DNA of 64,000 nucleotides from Mannheimia granulomatis (GCF_013377255.1 NZ_CP016614.1:1186501-1250500), one strand, 5' to 3'. Shown: positions 42,944 through 51,683, counted from the first letter of the stretch. Program-made: numbers and translations. Notes: a model not told the origin generated them from the sequence alone.

Positions 42944-43270
42944 TGAATCCTCCAACAAAATAAAATGTTATGTTTGCTTTTTGATATGTTTGAATTGTGC
43001 AGTAAAACAGATTAGCTGTCTAGTATCATTTTTATGAAATGATAGCCATAATATTGGTTTTTAAAACTAAAAAACCAAAAATAAAAGTTTTAAATAAAAC
43101 TAATTCGGCTTATTTGAGCTTTTTTAATTTAAAGTTCTATATTTTATTCTTCTGGCGAAATTTAAAACTTTTTTTAATTCATAAGAAAAACAGAAAAGAA
43201 AAGCGGTTAAATTTTTCTCATTTTTTGCAAAAAAATAATCAAATTTAACCGCTTGCTAAAAGTACTAAAA
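42944..43270. other. ilvI leader and can-ilvI spacer
   Basis: 327 bases without a gene. It holds the A/T-rich upstream region of ilvI, an 8-bp inverted repeat TATCATTT/AAATGATA at 43024-43031/43037-43044 without a T run, and a USS pair at 43201-43254. No leader peptide rich in branched-chain residues or attenuator was evident; a short open frame at 43039-43248 is Lys/Phe/Leu-rich low-complexity sequence and looks spurious. Confidence 0.6.
43201..43254 (-). terminator. USS-pair stem-loop after can
   Basis: AAGCGGTTAAATTT (43201-43214) / AAATTTAACCGCTT (43241-43254), perfect 14-bp stem; minus-strand continuation is TTCTTTTC. Confidence 0.75.
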
Positions 43271-43951
43271 TTATTCGTCAGCCTTTGACTCGATCAGATC
43301 ATTTGCATCTGTTGTAATTTTCGCTATTGCATTGCGATAAGTGATTTCTAAAGTTTCTCGGCTGGTTGCTATCACACCTTGATCAATTAAGAAGCCATCT
43401 TTCACATCATATACCCAGCCATGTAAAGAGAGCTTTTTACCTTGTTCCCAAGCAGCCTTTACAATAGAGGAGCGACCTAAATTATAAACTTGTTCCGCAA
43501 CATTAAGACGGGTAAGGACATTTGAGCGTTCTTCATAAGGTAGTTTGCCTAATAAATAACTATGTTTAAACCAAATATCGTGAATATGTAATAACCAGTT
43601 ATTAATTAAGCCTAGCTCTTTTTGAGCAATAGCGGCGTTAATACCACCACAATTAGTATGGCCACAAATGATGATATGTTCAATTTCAAGAACATCTACT
43701 GCATATTGCACAACCGATAAACAATTCAGATCAGTATGAATAACCATATTTGCTACATTACGGTGTACAAACAGTTCGCCGGGGCCCAGCCCTGTTAGCT
43801 TTTCAGCAGGCACGCGGCTATCAGAACAACCAATCCATAAGTAAGTAGGCTTTTGATGCTCAGCTAACTCTTTAAAATAGTCTGATTGTTCATCCTTCAT
43901 CTTAGTTGCCCAAGCATGATTGTTAGCAAACAAACGCTCAATTCTTTCCAT
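43271..43951 (-). CDS. can: Beta-class carbonic anhydrase
   Basis: Interconverts CO2 and bicarbonate in the cytoplasm, feeding carboxylating enzymes. 226 residues. Zinc ligands Cys42, Asp44 (CSDSR), His98 and Cys101 (HTNCGG) fall at the same numbers as in the Haemophilus influenzae enzyme, and so do the bicarbonate-sensing residues Trp39, Gly41 and Tyr181, so allosteric control by bicarbonate is expected. AAGGAGA precedes the ATG. Confidence 0.95.
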   Translation of the reverse strand: MERIERLFANNHAWATKMKDEQSDYFKELAEHQKPTYLWIGCSDSRVPAEKLTGLGPGELFVHRNVANMVIHTDLNCLSVVQYAVDVLEIEHIIICGHTNCGGINAAIAQKELGLINNWLLHIHDIWFKHSYLLGKLPYEERSNVLTRLNVAEQVYNLGRSSIVKAAWEQGKKLSLHGWVYDVKDGFLIDQGVIATSRETLEITYRNAIAKITTDANDLIESKADE

Positions 43952-44020
43952 AAATTCTCCTTTTAACGAAAAGTAGCTATTGATTATATGATTAAATGCA
44001 GTGCTAGGGTAGTAAAAATA

Positions 44021-44050
44021 AAAATGCCCTTAGAAGTTTAAGGGCATTTT
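44021..44050 (-). terminator. Terminator after pta
   Basis: Perfect 12-bp stem AAAATGCCCTTA (44021-44032) / TAAGGGCATTTT (44039-44050), loop GAAGTT; minus strand continues TATTTTTACT. Confidence 0.88.
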
Positions 44051-44070
44051 TCAACTTATTTTATATGCGA

Positions 44071-46206
44071 TTATTGTGTTGCTTGGATAGCTGTTAATGC
44101 AATTGTATAAACAATATCATCAACTAATGCCCCACGCGACAAGTCATTTACCGGTTTACGCATACCTTGTAGCATTGGTCCGATAGAGACTAAATCTGCT
44201 GAACGCTGTACAGCTTTGTATGTGGTATTACCAGTATTTAAATCCGGGAATACAAAGACTGTTGCTTTACCGGCTACCGGTGAATTCGGCGCTTTAGAAC
44301 GTGCAACATCTTCCATTACTGCTGCATCATATTGTAATGGGCCGTCAATGATTAAATCCGGACGTTTTTCTTGTGCGATACGAGTTGCTTCTTTAACTTT
44401 CTCAACATCAGCTCCGGAACCGGATGTTCCGGTAGAGTAGGAGATCATGGCAACACGTGGCTCAATACCAAATGCTTTAGCAGATTCTGCAGATTGAATT
44501 GCGATTTCTGCTAATTGCTCCGCCGTTGGGTCTGGGTTTACCGCACAGTCGCCGTAAACAAGCACTTGGTCCGGTAATAACATAAAGAAGATTGACGATA
44601 CAATTGAGCTTCCTGGTGCAGTTTTAATAATTTGCATTGGTGGGCGGATAGTATTTGCTGTAGTATGAACTGCACCAGATACTAAACCGTCTACTTCTCC
44701 GGCTTCTAGCATCATCGTACCTAATACAACAGTATCCAATAATTGCTCACGAGCAACAACTTCTGTCATACCTTTTGCTTTACGTAACTCAACTAAACGT
44801 GCAACATAGTTTTCGCTTACGCTTTCAGGATCAATAATCGTGATACCTGCACCTAATTTAACACCTTGTGCTTCAGCTACACGCTGTACATCTGTTGGTT
44901 TAGCTAGTAATACACATTCTGCAATACCACGTTCAGCACAAAGCGCAGCCGCTTTTACAGTACGAGGCTCATCACCTTCCGGTAATACAATGCGTTTTTT
45001 CGCTTGGCGCGCATATTCGGTTAACTGATAACGGAATGCCGCAGGCGATAAACGACGAGCACGTGTTGCAGCTTTAGATACTTCATCCACAAAGCCAGCA
45101 TTAAATTGACTTGCCATATATTCTTTAATTTCAGCAATACGTTCTTTATCATCAACAGGCACTTCTAAACTAAAGCTCTGTAAGCTAAGTGCAGTTTGCC
45201 ATGTATTTCCTTCAATACGGAATACAGGAACGCCGGTTTCAAATGCTTGTTGACAAAGTTTAGAGATAGAAGTCTCAATTTTATAACCACCGGTTAATAA
45301 AATAGCACCGATTTCAACACCATTCATAACAGCCAATGATGCTGCAACTAAAACTTCCGGTCTGTCTGCAGAAGTAACCAATAAACTGCCTGCTTTGAAG
45401 TGGTCAACCATATGAGTTAAGCTGCGAGCACAGAAAGTAACACCGCGAATACGACGAGTTCTAATTTCCCCTTCATGTAAGATTGATGCACCTAAATGTT
45501 TTGCTACATCAATTGCACGAGTTGCAATTAATTCAGCTTTCCACTCAATACAACCGAGTAATTTAATTGGACTTTTAGCAAATAAATTTTCAACTTCAGA
45601 AATCTTATTGCTAGAATGTTGGAAAGAATCAAAAATTTCAGTTAAATCCGGACGGGTACGACCTGACTCATCAACCGGAGCATTGAATTTATTAATAATA
45701 ACACCGAGTAAATTCGGGTTGCTACGCCCACCAAACTCTGACGCTGCGGCTTCAATTCGTTCCTTTAATTGAGCAGGTGTATCTGATGCAGGAGCTGCAA
45801 CTAATACCAATTCAGCATCAAGTGCTTGAGCCATCTCATAGTTAATGCTGTTGGCATAAGAATTTTTCCGGGTTGGAATTAAACCTTCAATAATGACAAT
45901 TTCATTATTTTTTGAAAGTTTTTGATGACGTTCTACAATTTTTTCCAATAATACATCAGTTTGGTTTTGACCGATTAACGTCTCAGCCTCACTTAGCATA
46001 AATGGTTCACCCACCTCTGTGGTTTGATCTGCTCGGATAATCGTAGTAGAGCGGTCTAAAGTATCTTCACCGCTAATAGGTTGAGAAATTGGTTTTAAAA
46101 AACCAACTTTGGAACCTTTTTGTTCTAATGCATGAACTAAACCTAAACTCACACTGGTTAAACCCACACCGGTTGAAATAGGAATAAGAATAATTGTTCT
46201 AGACAT
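44071..46206 (-). CDS. pta: Phosphate acetyltransferase
   Basis: Converts acetyl-CoA and phosphate to acetyl phosphate; with AckA forms the acetate overflow pathway. 711 residues, long enteric form: N-terminal BioD/P-loop-like domain (IILIPISTGVGLTSVSLGLV), central DRTGG domain (about 215-330) and C-terminal PTA_PTB catalytic domain (RIVLPEGDEPRTVKAAALCA, VSGAVHTTANTIRP, SYSTGTSGSGADVEKV). ATG 46206 chosen with GGAAA upstream. Second gene after ackA. Confidence 0.95.
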   Translation of the reverse strand: MSRTIILIPISTGVGLTSVSLGLVHALEQKGSKVGFLKPISQPISGEDTLDRSTTIIRADQTTEVGEPFMLSEAETLIGQNQTDVLLEKIVERHQKLSKNNEIVIIEGLIPTRKNSYANSINYEMAQALDAELVLVAAPASDTPAQLKERIEAAASEFGGRSNPNLLGVIINKFNAPVDESGRTRPDLTEIFDSFQHSSNKISEVENLFAKSPIKLLGCIEWKAELIATRAIDVAKHLGASILHEGEIRTRRIRGVTFCARSLTHMVDHFKAGSLLVTSADRPEVLVAASLAVMNGVEIGAILLTGGYKIETSISKLCQQAFETGVPVFRIEGNTWQTALSLQSFSLEVPVDDKERIAEIKEYMASQFNAGFVDEVSKAATRARRLSPAAFRYQLTEYARQAKKRIVLPEGDEPRTVKAAALCAERGIAECVLLAKPTDVQRVAEAQGVKLGAGITIIDPESVSENYVARLVELRKAKGMTEVVAREQLLDTVVLGTMMLEAGEVDGLVSGAVHTTANTIRPPMQIIKTAPGSSIVSSIFFMLLPDQVLVYGDCAVNPDPTAEQLAEIAIQSAESAKAFGIEPRVAMISYSTGTSGSGADVEKVKEATRIAQEKRPDLIIDGPLQYDAAVMEDVARSKAPNSPVAGKATVFVFPDLNTGNTTYKAVQRSADLVSIGPMLQGMRKPVNDLSRGALVDDIVYTIALTAIQATQ

Positions 46207-46234
46207 GATAATTTCCAATTTTAAGAAAGTGAAA

Positions 46235-46252
46235 GGGCAGAATATCTGCCCC
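46235..46252 (-). other. Stem-loop between ackA and pta
   Basis: Six-bp G/C-rich stem GGGCAG (46235-46240) / CTGCCC (46246-46251), loop AATAT. The minus-strand follow-on (TTTCACTTTC) is a poor U run, so it may act as a partial terminator or mRNA stabiliser. Confidence 0.5.
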
Positions 46253-46257
46253 TATTA

Positions 46258-47466
46258 TTATAATGCTAATTTAGCTGTATCTTGTGCAATCACAAGCTCT
46301 TCGTTGGTTGGGATGACCACTGCTTTAAATGCTGAGTCATCACTTGTAATAACGCCGTCTTTACCAAAACGAGCAGCCAAGTTACGCTCGTGATCAACTT
46401 TAATGCCAAATAATTTTAAGTGATTTAAGGTTAATTCGCGAACAAGTCCGGAGTTTTCACCAATACCGCCGGTAAATGCAATTGCGTCTAAATGATCTGC
46501 ACCTAAAATTGCCATATAAGAACCAATATATTTTGCTAAACGATAGCTATAAACATCTAAAGCACGTTTTGCTTCAGGTTTAGAAGCATCATTGTAGTTA
46601 TCTTCTGCGTAACGGCAATCGCTAGTCACTTCAGTTAAACCCATAAGGCCCGATTTTTTCACAAGGGTAGTGTCAATTTCATCCATTGACATGCCTAAGT
46701 TGTTATATAAGAAAGAGATGATAGCAGGATCGATATCACCACAACGTGTACCCATGACTAAACCTTCTAATGGAGTTAAACCCATTGAAGTATCAATACA
46801 TTTACCATTGCGAACAACAGAAACTGAGCCACCATTACCTAAGTGACAGATAATTGCATTAGTTTGCTCAACCGATTTGCCGGACAATTCAGCAATTTGT
46901 GATGTGAGGTAGAAATGGCTTGTGCCGTGGAAACCATAGCGACGAATACCATGTTCTTTGTAGAATTTATATGGAAGAGCATATAAATATGCATGCTCCG
47001 GCATAGTTTGATGGAATGCTGTATCAAATACTGCGACGTTTTTTTCTTTTAATTCAGGGAAAATACGGAATGCTTCTTTAATACCAATTAAGTGTGCCGG
47101 GTTGTGTAATGGAGCAAATTGAATTGCATCTTCAATACCTTTAATAACTTCATCTGTAATCACAACAGATGAGGTAAATTTCTCACCTCCGTGAACAATA
47201 CGGTGTCCAATTGCACCAATACCTGCTTTTAATTCATCAGATAATAATTTTTCAGCGATAAAAGTCAGTGCTTCGCTATGAGCAGCACCTGCACCTAAAT
47301 CTGCGTTACCCTTCTCACCATTTAATTTCCATTTAATACGAGCATCCTCTAAATTAAATGCTTCTGCAAGGCCTGATAATTTTTCAGCACCTGTTACAGG
47401 ATCTAAAATAGCAAATTTTAAAGATGAACTACCACAGTTAAGGATTAAGATTAAGTTGTTAGACAT
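46258..47466 (-). CDS. ackA: Acetate kinase
   Basis: Makes ATP and acetate from acetyl phosphate. 402 residues of the ASKHA fold: LILNCGSSSLKFAI at the N-terminus, GHRIVHGGEKFT near 89, HLGNGGSVSVVRNG, DTSMGLTPLEGLVMGTRCGD and AFTGGIGENS. Start at ATG 47466 with AAGGTAA upstream. Followed after 51 bases by pta. The upstream spacer (47467-47701) is shared with divergent cpdB and contains A/T-rich promoter sequence; a USS-like AAGCGGTT lies near 47645. Confidence 0.96.
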   Translation of the reverse strand: MSNNLILILNCGSSSLKFAILDPVTGAEKLSGLAEAFNLEDARIKWKLNGEKGNADLGAGAAHSEALTFIAEKLLSDELKAGIGAIGHRIVHGGEKFTSSVVITDEVIKGIEDAIQFAPLHNPAHLIGIKEAFRIFPELKEKNVAVFDTAFHQTMPEHAYLYALPYKFYKEHGIRRYGFHGTSHFYLTSQIAELSGKSVEQTNAIICHLGNGGSVSVVRNGKCIDTSMGLTPLEGLVMGTRCGDIDPAIISFLYNNLGMSMDEIDTTLVKKSGLMGLTEVTSDCRYAEDNYNDASKPEAKRALDVYSYRLAKYIGSYMAILGADHLDAIAFTGGIGENSGLVRELTLNHLKLFGIKVDHERNLAARFGKDGVITSDDSAFKAVVIPTNEELVIAQDTAKLAL

Positions 47467-47701
47467 TGTCAAATTACCTTATTTTTTAGAAAAAGTATAA
47501 ATAAAACCCACTTTTTTCAGTGCGTTTATACTTGTAAAGGATACACCTTTCAGACACTAAAATAAATGCTTGAAATAAAAAAACGTAAAAATGTAACTAA
47601 AATTTGATATAAGCGGCAATAAACGCAAAAAAGTCTAGATATCAAGCGGTTATTTTTTTAGAATATTTTGCAATTTCTTCATAATAAAAAGGAGTGATTT
47701 C

Positions 47702-49675
47702 ATGCTAAATCGAAGAAAATTCATCCAAATCGGAGCAAGCGCAATGCTTGTATTAGGGGCTCAACCTCTAGCATTCGCGCAAAATGCAAAAAAAGCAGAA
47801 TTACGGGTAATCGCCACAACCGATATTCACGGCTTTTTAACTGACTTTGACTACTATAAAGATGCACCGACCGAAAAATTTGGTTTCACCCGCACAGCAA
47901 CGCTTATCAAGCAGGCAAGAGCAGAAGCTAAAAACAGTGTACTTGTAGATAATGGGGATTTAATTCAAGGTAACCCTATTTCAGATTATCAATCAACCAA
48001 AGGTGCAAAAGAAGGAAAGGCCGATCCATCCATTATGGCATTAAATGCAATGCAATATGATGTAGGTACTTTAGGTAATCACGAATTCAACTATGGATTA
48101 ACCTATTTAGATAACGCCATCAAACAAGCTAAATTCCCGATTATTAATGCCAATATTGTAAAACCGAAATCTGACGAGCCGGTTTTCAAACCTTATTTTA
48201 TTCAAGAAAAAGAAATTGTAGATGAAAAAGGCAAAAAATCGACAGTCAAAATTGGCTATATCGGTTTTGTGCCACCACAAGTCATGATTTGGGACAAAGC
48301 CAATTTAGAAGGCAAAGTCGAGGCTCGTGATATTGTAAAAACAGCTGAAAAATATATTCCTATTATTAAAAAAGCCGGAGCGGATATTATTGTCGCATTA
48401 GCACACACAGGACCATCTGATGAACCGTATCAAGAAGGTGCTGAAAACGCGGCATTCTATCTTGCGGATATAAAAGGTATTGATGCCGTTATTTTTGGTC
48501 ATTCACATCGCTTATTCCCAAATAAAGAATTTGCTACTTCACCAAACGCCGATATTGAAAAAGGAACCATGAAAGGAGTTCCGGAAAGTATGGCCGGTTA
48601 TTGGGGTAACCACATTAGTGTGATTGACTTAACATTAGCCGAAAACAATGGGAAATGGGCTGTTGTAGATGGTAGAGCAGCGTTGCGTCCAATTTATGAT
48701 GCTGAAAAGAAAAAAGCAACCGTAGAAAATCACCCTGAAATTGTAGCATTATTAAAAGATACCCACGAAGAAACCCGTAAATTTGTATCTCAACCGATTG
48801 GTAGAGCAACTGACAATATGTACAGTTATCTTGCTTTAGTTCAAGATGACCCAACTATTCAAATTGTAAACCAAGCACAAAAAGCTTACGTTGAGAATGT
48901 AGTCAAAGGCCTACCGGAACTTGCCGGACTCCCTATTTTAAGTGCGGGAGCGCCATTTAAAGTAGGTGGTCGTAAAAACGATCCAACAGGCTATACAGAA
49001 GTAGATAAAGGGGAATTAACCTTCCGAAATGCTGCCGATTTATATTTATATCCAAACACTTTAGTGGTGGTTAAAGCAACAGGGGCAGAATTAAAAGAGT
49101 GGTTAGAATGTAGTGCAGGGATGTTTAAACAAATTGATGTATCTAGCGATAAACCTCAGTCTTTACTCGATTGGACAGGCTTTAGAACCTATAATTATGA
49201 TGTGATTGATGGGGTGAATTACCAATTTGATTTAACTCAACCTGCTCGTTATGACAGTGAATGTAAATTAATCAATGAAAATGCTCATCGCGTTATTAAT
49301 TTAAGCTTTAATGGTAAACCTGTAGACGATAAACAAGAATTCTTGATTGCGACCAACAATTACCGAGCTTATGGCGGAAAATTCCCGGGTACAGGCGATA
49401 GTCATATTGTCTTTTCAGCACCGGATGAAAACCGTCAAATTTTAGCGAATTACATTTCAACGGAAAGTAAAACGCATGGGCAAGTTAGCCCGAAAGCGGA
49501 TAATAACTGGCGAATTGCACCTATTTCATCTCATGTTAAGTTAGATATTCGTTTTGAAACTTCGCCGACCGAAAAGGCAAAAGCTTTCATTCAGTCTAAT
49601 GCTCAATATCCAATGGAATATATTGAAAATGATGAAACCGGTTTTGCCGTCTATCGAGTGGATTTAAGCAAATAA
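47702..49675 (+). CDS. cpdB: 2',3'-Cyclic-nucleotide 2'-phosphodiesterase / 3'-nucleotidase
   Basis: Periplasmic enzyme that turns 2',3'-cNMPs and 3'-NMPs into nucleosides. 657 residues: signal, metallophosphatase domain (TTDIHG at 39-44, VDNGDLIQGNP, GNHEFNYG, HTGPSD, GHSHR) and C-terminal nucleotidase domain (YLYPNTLVVVKATG, NNYRAYGGKFPG). The signal MLNRRKFIQIGASAMLVLGA carries a twin-arginine RRKFI motif with a weakly hydrophobic core, so Tat export is possible, unlike the Sec signal of E. coli CpdB. AAGGAGTGATTTC precedes the ATG. Confidence 0.94.
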   Translation: MLNRRKFIQIGASAMLVLGAQPLAFAQNAKKAELRVIATTDIHGFLTDFDYYKDAPTEKFGFTRTATLIKQARAEAKNSVLVDNGDLIQGNPISDYQSTKGAKEGKADPSIMALNAMQYDVGTLGNHEFNYGLTYLDNAIKQAKFPIINANIVKPKSDEPVFKPYFIQEKEIVDEKGKKSTVKIGYIGFVPPQVMIWDKANLEGKVEARDIVKTAEKYIPIIKKAGADIIVALAHTGPSDEPYQEGAENAAFYLADIKGIDAVIFGHSHRLFPNKEFATSPNADIEKGTMKGVPESMAGYWGNHISVIDLTLAENNGKWAVVDGRAALRPIYDAEKKKATVENHPEIVALLKDTHEETRKFVSQPIGRATDNMYSYLALVQDDPTIQIVNQAQKAYVENVVKGLPELAGLPILSAGAPFKVGGRKNDPTGYTEVDKGELTFRNAADLYLYPNTLVVVKATGAELKEWLECSAGMFKQIDVSSDKPQSLLDWTGFRTYNYDVIDGVNYQFDLTQPARYDSECKLINENAHRVINLSFNGKPVDDKQEFLIATNNYRAYGGKFPGTGDSHIVFSAPDENRQILANYISTESKTHGQVSPKADNNWRIAPISSHVKLDIRFETSPTEKAKAFIQSNAQYPMEYIENDETGFAVYRVDLSK

Positions 49676-49697
49676 TCCTTAGCATATAACTCATTGA

Positions 49698-49740
49698 AAG
49701 CGGTCAAATTTGCAAAAAATTTTACAAATTTGACCGCTTG
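49698..49740. terminator. USS-pair stem-loop between cpdB and nadV
   Basis: AAGCGGTCAAATTTG (49698-49712) / CAAATTTGACCGCTT (49725-49739), perfect 15-bp stem followed by GTTTTTG on the plus strand. Confidence 0.85.
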
Positions 49741-49761
49741 TTTTTGATAGAGTAGCTGCGT

Positions 49762-51252
49762 TTAAAGCATAGCATTGATTTGATTGCTGATGTTTTGGCG
49801 GATTTCATCAAAATTGGTCTGTTTCACTAACTTCCCATTCTCAAAAATCACCTCTAAAAGATCGTCTGAGAAATCATCCTGCGCTTTTAAATTATCAATA
49901 TAATGCTCAAAAGTGATGACTTTAACTCTACCTTTTTGCGATTTTTTCAATCCGTTATCTGTTTTAGGTGCTTTAAAAATCGCTTTTTCAATGCCGTTAA
50001 TCGTGATAGATGTTGCCTTAGTTGCAAAACCTAGAGTATCCCGAGTATTGTTTTGGTATGTTTGAGCGCCAACACCAAACACAATATTACTAGAGGCGAA
50101 CCCTTTGGCTTTTAATCCCTCAAGGATTTTAACCATTTTCTCGTAAGTAACACCATCCCCATAAATCGCACCAATACATGGATTAAGTACCTTATATCCT
50201 TTCTTGTTAATGGTTCCTCCAAAAATATCCCACAAACATTCAATTAGCCCTTTGCGTTCATGTTCTGTGTTTAAAGTCAGATCTCCGCAAATAATTGCAA
50301 AAAAATCACCGCTATCAGGACGAATAACAATCTTAGCATTCTCAGGGCGAGCTAAAATTTCTTCTTTAAGTATAGGAAGATTCACCGTAATGTTATGCCA
50401 AAAGTCAGTGGTATCAGCCACAATAGACAACATATTATTTGGATATTTTTGCATTAAATAACGAAATGTTGGTAGCTCATCTACACCGTGCGAGCTCATT
50501 ACTGAATGCTCTGAGGCCGGAATAGAGGTACCAATTAAATTTTTAGAACCATAATAACACTCTATAAAGGTGATCGCAGGAATCGTATCTGTACCTAAAA
50601 AGGAGGTTAAATGACCCGCTCCCGAACTCTCGGCTGACTCTAAAGAACTCATTCCCCGCATTGAAAAATCATGAGACTGATAGAGCAGGTGAGCGTTGTT
50701 ATCACAAGTTTGATGAGCAAATTTCGTTAATTCTAACCGATATGCAAAAGCAATAGATGCTGAGGTTATCGGCTGCCACAATGAAAGGTTAATTAAAGTT
50801 TCCAGATAGTTCGTTAACCAAAAGAAGTCTGGATGTGTATTTTCAATTGTCATCATTGGTACTTTTATGGATACAGATTGCCCTTCAGGAATTGCTTTAA
50901 TTCTGATAGGCAAGTAACCTAAGCTATGCAATTGAGCAATATGTTCACCAGCATCATCCATATTTAAAGTATTTTTGATAAACTGTGTATATTCTAAAAC
51001 GACATCAGATTGAGGGCGTGCAAAAAAATTATCTTCAAAATAATGTACCAAATATTTAACAATGAAGGCTTGAAATCCAAACGAAACCGCCCTTGTTAAA
51101 AATGGAGCATAAACATTACTTCTTGGAGTAAATGTACTATACAGCACTTGAGAACCTTCCGGATATTGGATGCGATGAGATGTTTTATAAAAATCACAAA
51201 GCAACAAAGGAATTGAGGTTGCATTTATTCTTTTAAAGTCTGAAATATACAA
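49762..51252 (-). CDS. nadV: Nicotinamide phosphoribosyltransferase
   Basis: Makes NMN from nicotinamide and PRPP, letting Pasteurellaceae grow without NAD/NMN (V-factor independence). 496 residues, matching Haemophilus ducreyi NadV in text: LLCDFYKTSHRIQYPEGSQ, TFTPRSN, SHDFSMRGMSSLESAE, FLGTDTIPA, IPASEHSVMSSHGVDE with the catalytic His, VADTTDFWHNI, RPDSGDFF, GDGVTYEKM. The only plausible start giving the full N-terminus is TTG (51252-51250), ten bases after AAGGA; an ATT closer to that site is an alternative. It abuts the dif region, hinting at acquisition. Confidence 0.93.
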   Translation of the reverse strand: MYISDFKRINATSIPLLLCDFYKTSHRIQYPEGSQVLYSTFTPRSNVYAPFLTRAVSFGFQAFIVKYLVHYFEDNFFARPQSDVVLEYTQFIKNTLNMDDAGEHIAQLHSLGYLPIRIKAIPEGQSVSIKVPMMTIENTHPDFFWLTNYLETLINLSLWQPITSASIAFAYRLELTKFAHQTCDNNAHLLYQSHDFSMRGMSSLESAESSGAGHLTSFLGTDTIPAITFIECYYGSKNLIGTSIPASEHSVMSSHGVDELPTFRYLMQKYPNNMLSIVADTTDFWHNITVNLPILKEEILARPENAKIVIRPDSGDFFAIICGDLTLNTEHERKGLIECLWDIFGGTINKKGYKVLNPCIGAIYGDGVTYEKMVKILEGLKAKGFASSNIVFGVGAQTYQNNTRDTLGFATKATSITINGIEKAIFKAPKTDNGLKKSQKGRVKVITFEHYIDNLKAQDDFSDDLLEVIFENGKLVKQTNFDEIRQNISNQINAML

Positions 51253-51278
51253 TTTAATGAAATCCTTTACAATTAATA

Positions 51279-51287
51279 TTTATATCA
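51279..51287 (-). promoter_or_regulatory. Probable extended -10 promoter of nadV
   Basis: On the minus strand TG-A-TATAAA, about 27 bases before the nadV start codon; no good -35. Confidence 0.5.
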
Positions 51288-51335
51288 GACTAACATGATA
51301 AATAAAAAATGAAAAGTATTTATTACAAAATAATG

Positions 51336-51351
51336 GATTTATAGATAAATC
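51336..51351. promoter_or_regulatory. Unassigned palindrome upstream of nadV
   Basis: GATTTAT-AG-ATAAATC, a perfect 7-bp inverted repeat some 50 bases upstream of the nadV -10. Size and symmetry suit a regulator site, but I cannot assign a protein. Confidence 0.35.
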
Positions 51352-51363
51352 TCATAATAACAT

Positions 51364-51375
51364 AAATTCGCATAA
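51364..51375 (+). repeat. Duplicated XerC arm (left att-like end)
   Basis: AAATTCGCATAA, identical to 51577-51588 in the dif site. Its right side (TGACTTATTCTAG) does not match a XerD arm, as expected for the far end of an element inserted by XerCD. Confidence 0.65.
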
Positions 51376-51536
51376 TGACTTATTCTAGTCAATTTCCTGT
51401 GCAAGTGAAAATCCCACTTCAAAAAGACCAAGTGCCTTATGGGCCCGGCCATTATTATGTTCATCCTCAATCATTTAAAACCAGTGCTTATTTTGATTTA
51501 CAAGTGGGTGATATTATTCTTACACCAGCGGAATAA
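51375..51536 (+). pseudogene. Remnant of an inovirus gene V-type ssDNA-binding protein
   Basis: A 53-codon frame (ATG to TAA) beginning MTYSSQFPVQVKIPLQ. It lines up with the C-terminal half of M13 gene V protein: FPVQVKIPLQKDQVPYGPG against YPVLVKITLDEGQPAYAPG, then YYVHPQSFKTSAYFDLQVGD against YTVHLSSFKVGQFGSLMID, ending LTPAE against LVPAK. The N-terminal ~35 residues are missing; an in-frame TAA at 51363-51365 closes the frame upstream. No ribosome binding site. It lies between a stray XerC arm and dif, where filamentous phages that borrow XerCD integrate. Confidence 0.78.
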
Positions 51537-51577
51537 ATCACAAAATATCCTTATAAATCAATGACTTATGTTATTAA

Positions 51578-51605
51578 AATTCGCATAACGTATATTATGT
51601 TAAAT
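51578..51605 (+). other. Chromosome dimer resolution site dif
   Basis: 28 bases: XerC arm AATTCGCATAA (51578-51588), central CGTATA (51589-51594), XerD arm TTATGTTAAAT (51595-51605). The XerD arm is identical to E. coli dif and the XerC arm differs only in its outer bases. Marks the replication terminus. XerC and XerD would recombine sister sites here when FtsK arrives. Confidence 0.9.
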
Positions 51606-51683
51606 AATGGATTAAAATAGTAAAGTCTATGAATTGATAACCATTTTCCCTCTCAAATCATTAAACTCTCATATATCAAAAAA

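Noticed and set aside
43039..43248. 69-codon open frame upstream of ilvI
   Set aside because: Low-complexity Lys/Phe/Leu/Asn composition, no ribosome binding site, ends inside a USS pair; not a branched-chain leader peptide.
46839..47027. Alternative-frame open frames inside ackA and many other genes
   Set aside because: They overlap well-identified genes in other frames and have no family similarity or start signals.
47467..47701. FNR site between ackA and cpdB
   Set aside because: TTGAT and ATCAA half-sites exist but lie about 30 bases apart, not as TTGAT-N4-ATCAA.
51253..51363. Missing N-terminal half of the gene V-like protein
   Set aside because: No frame upstream encodes a gene V-like N-terminus; a TAA at 51363-51365 closes the frame, so the gene is truncated rather than frameshifted.
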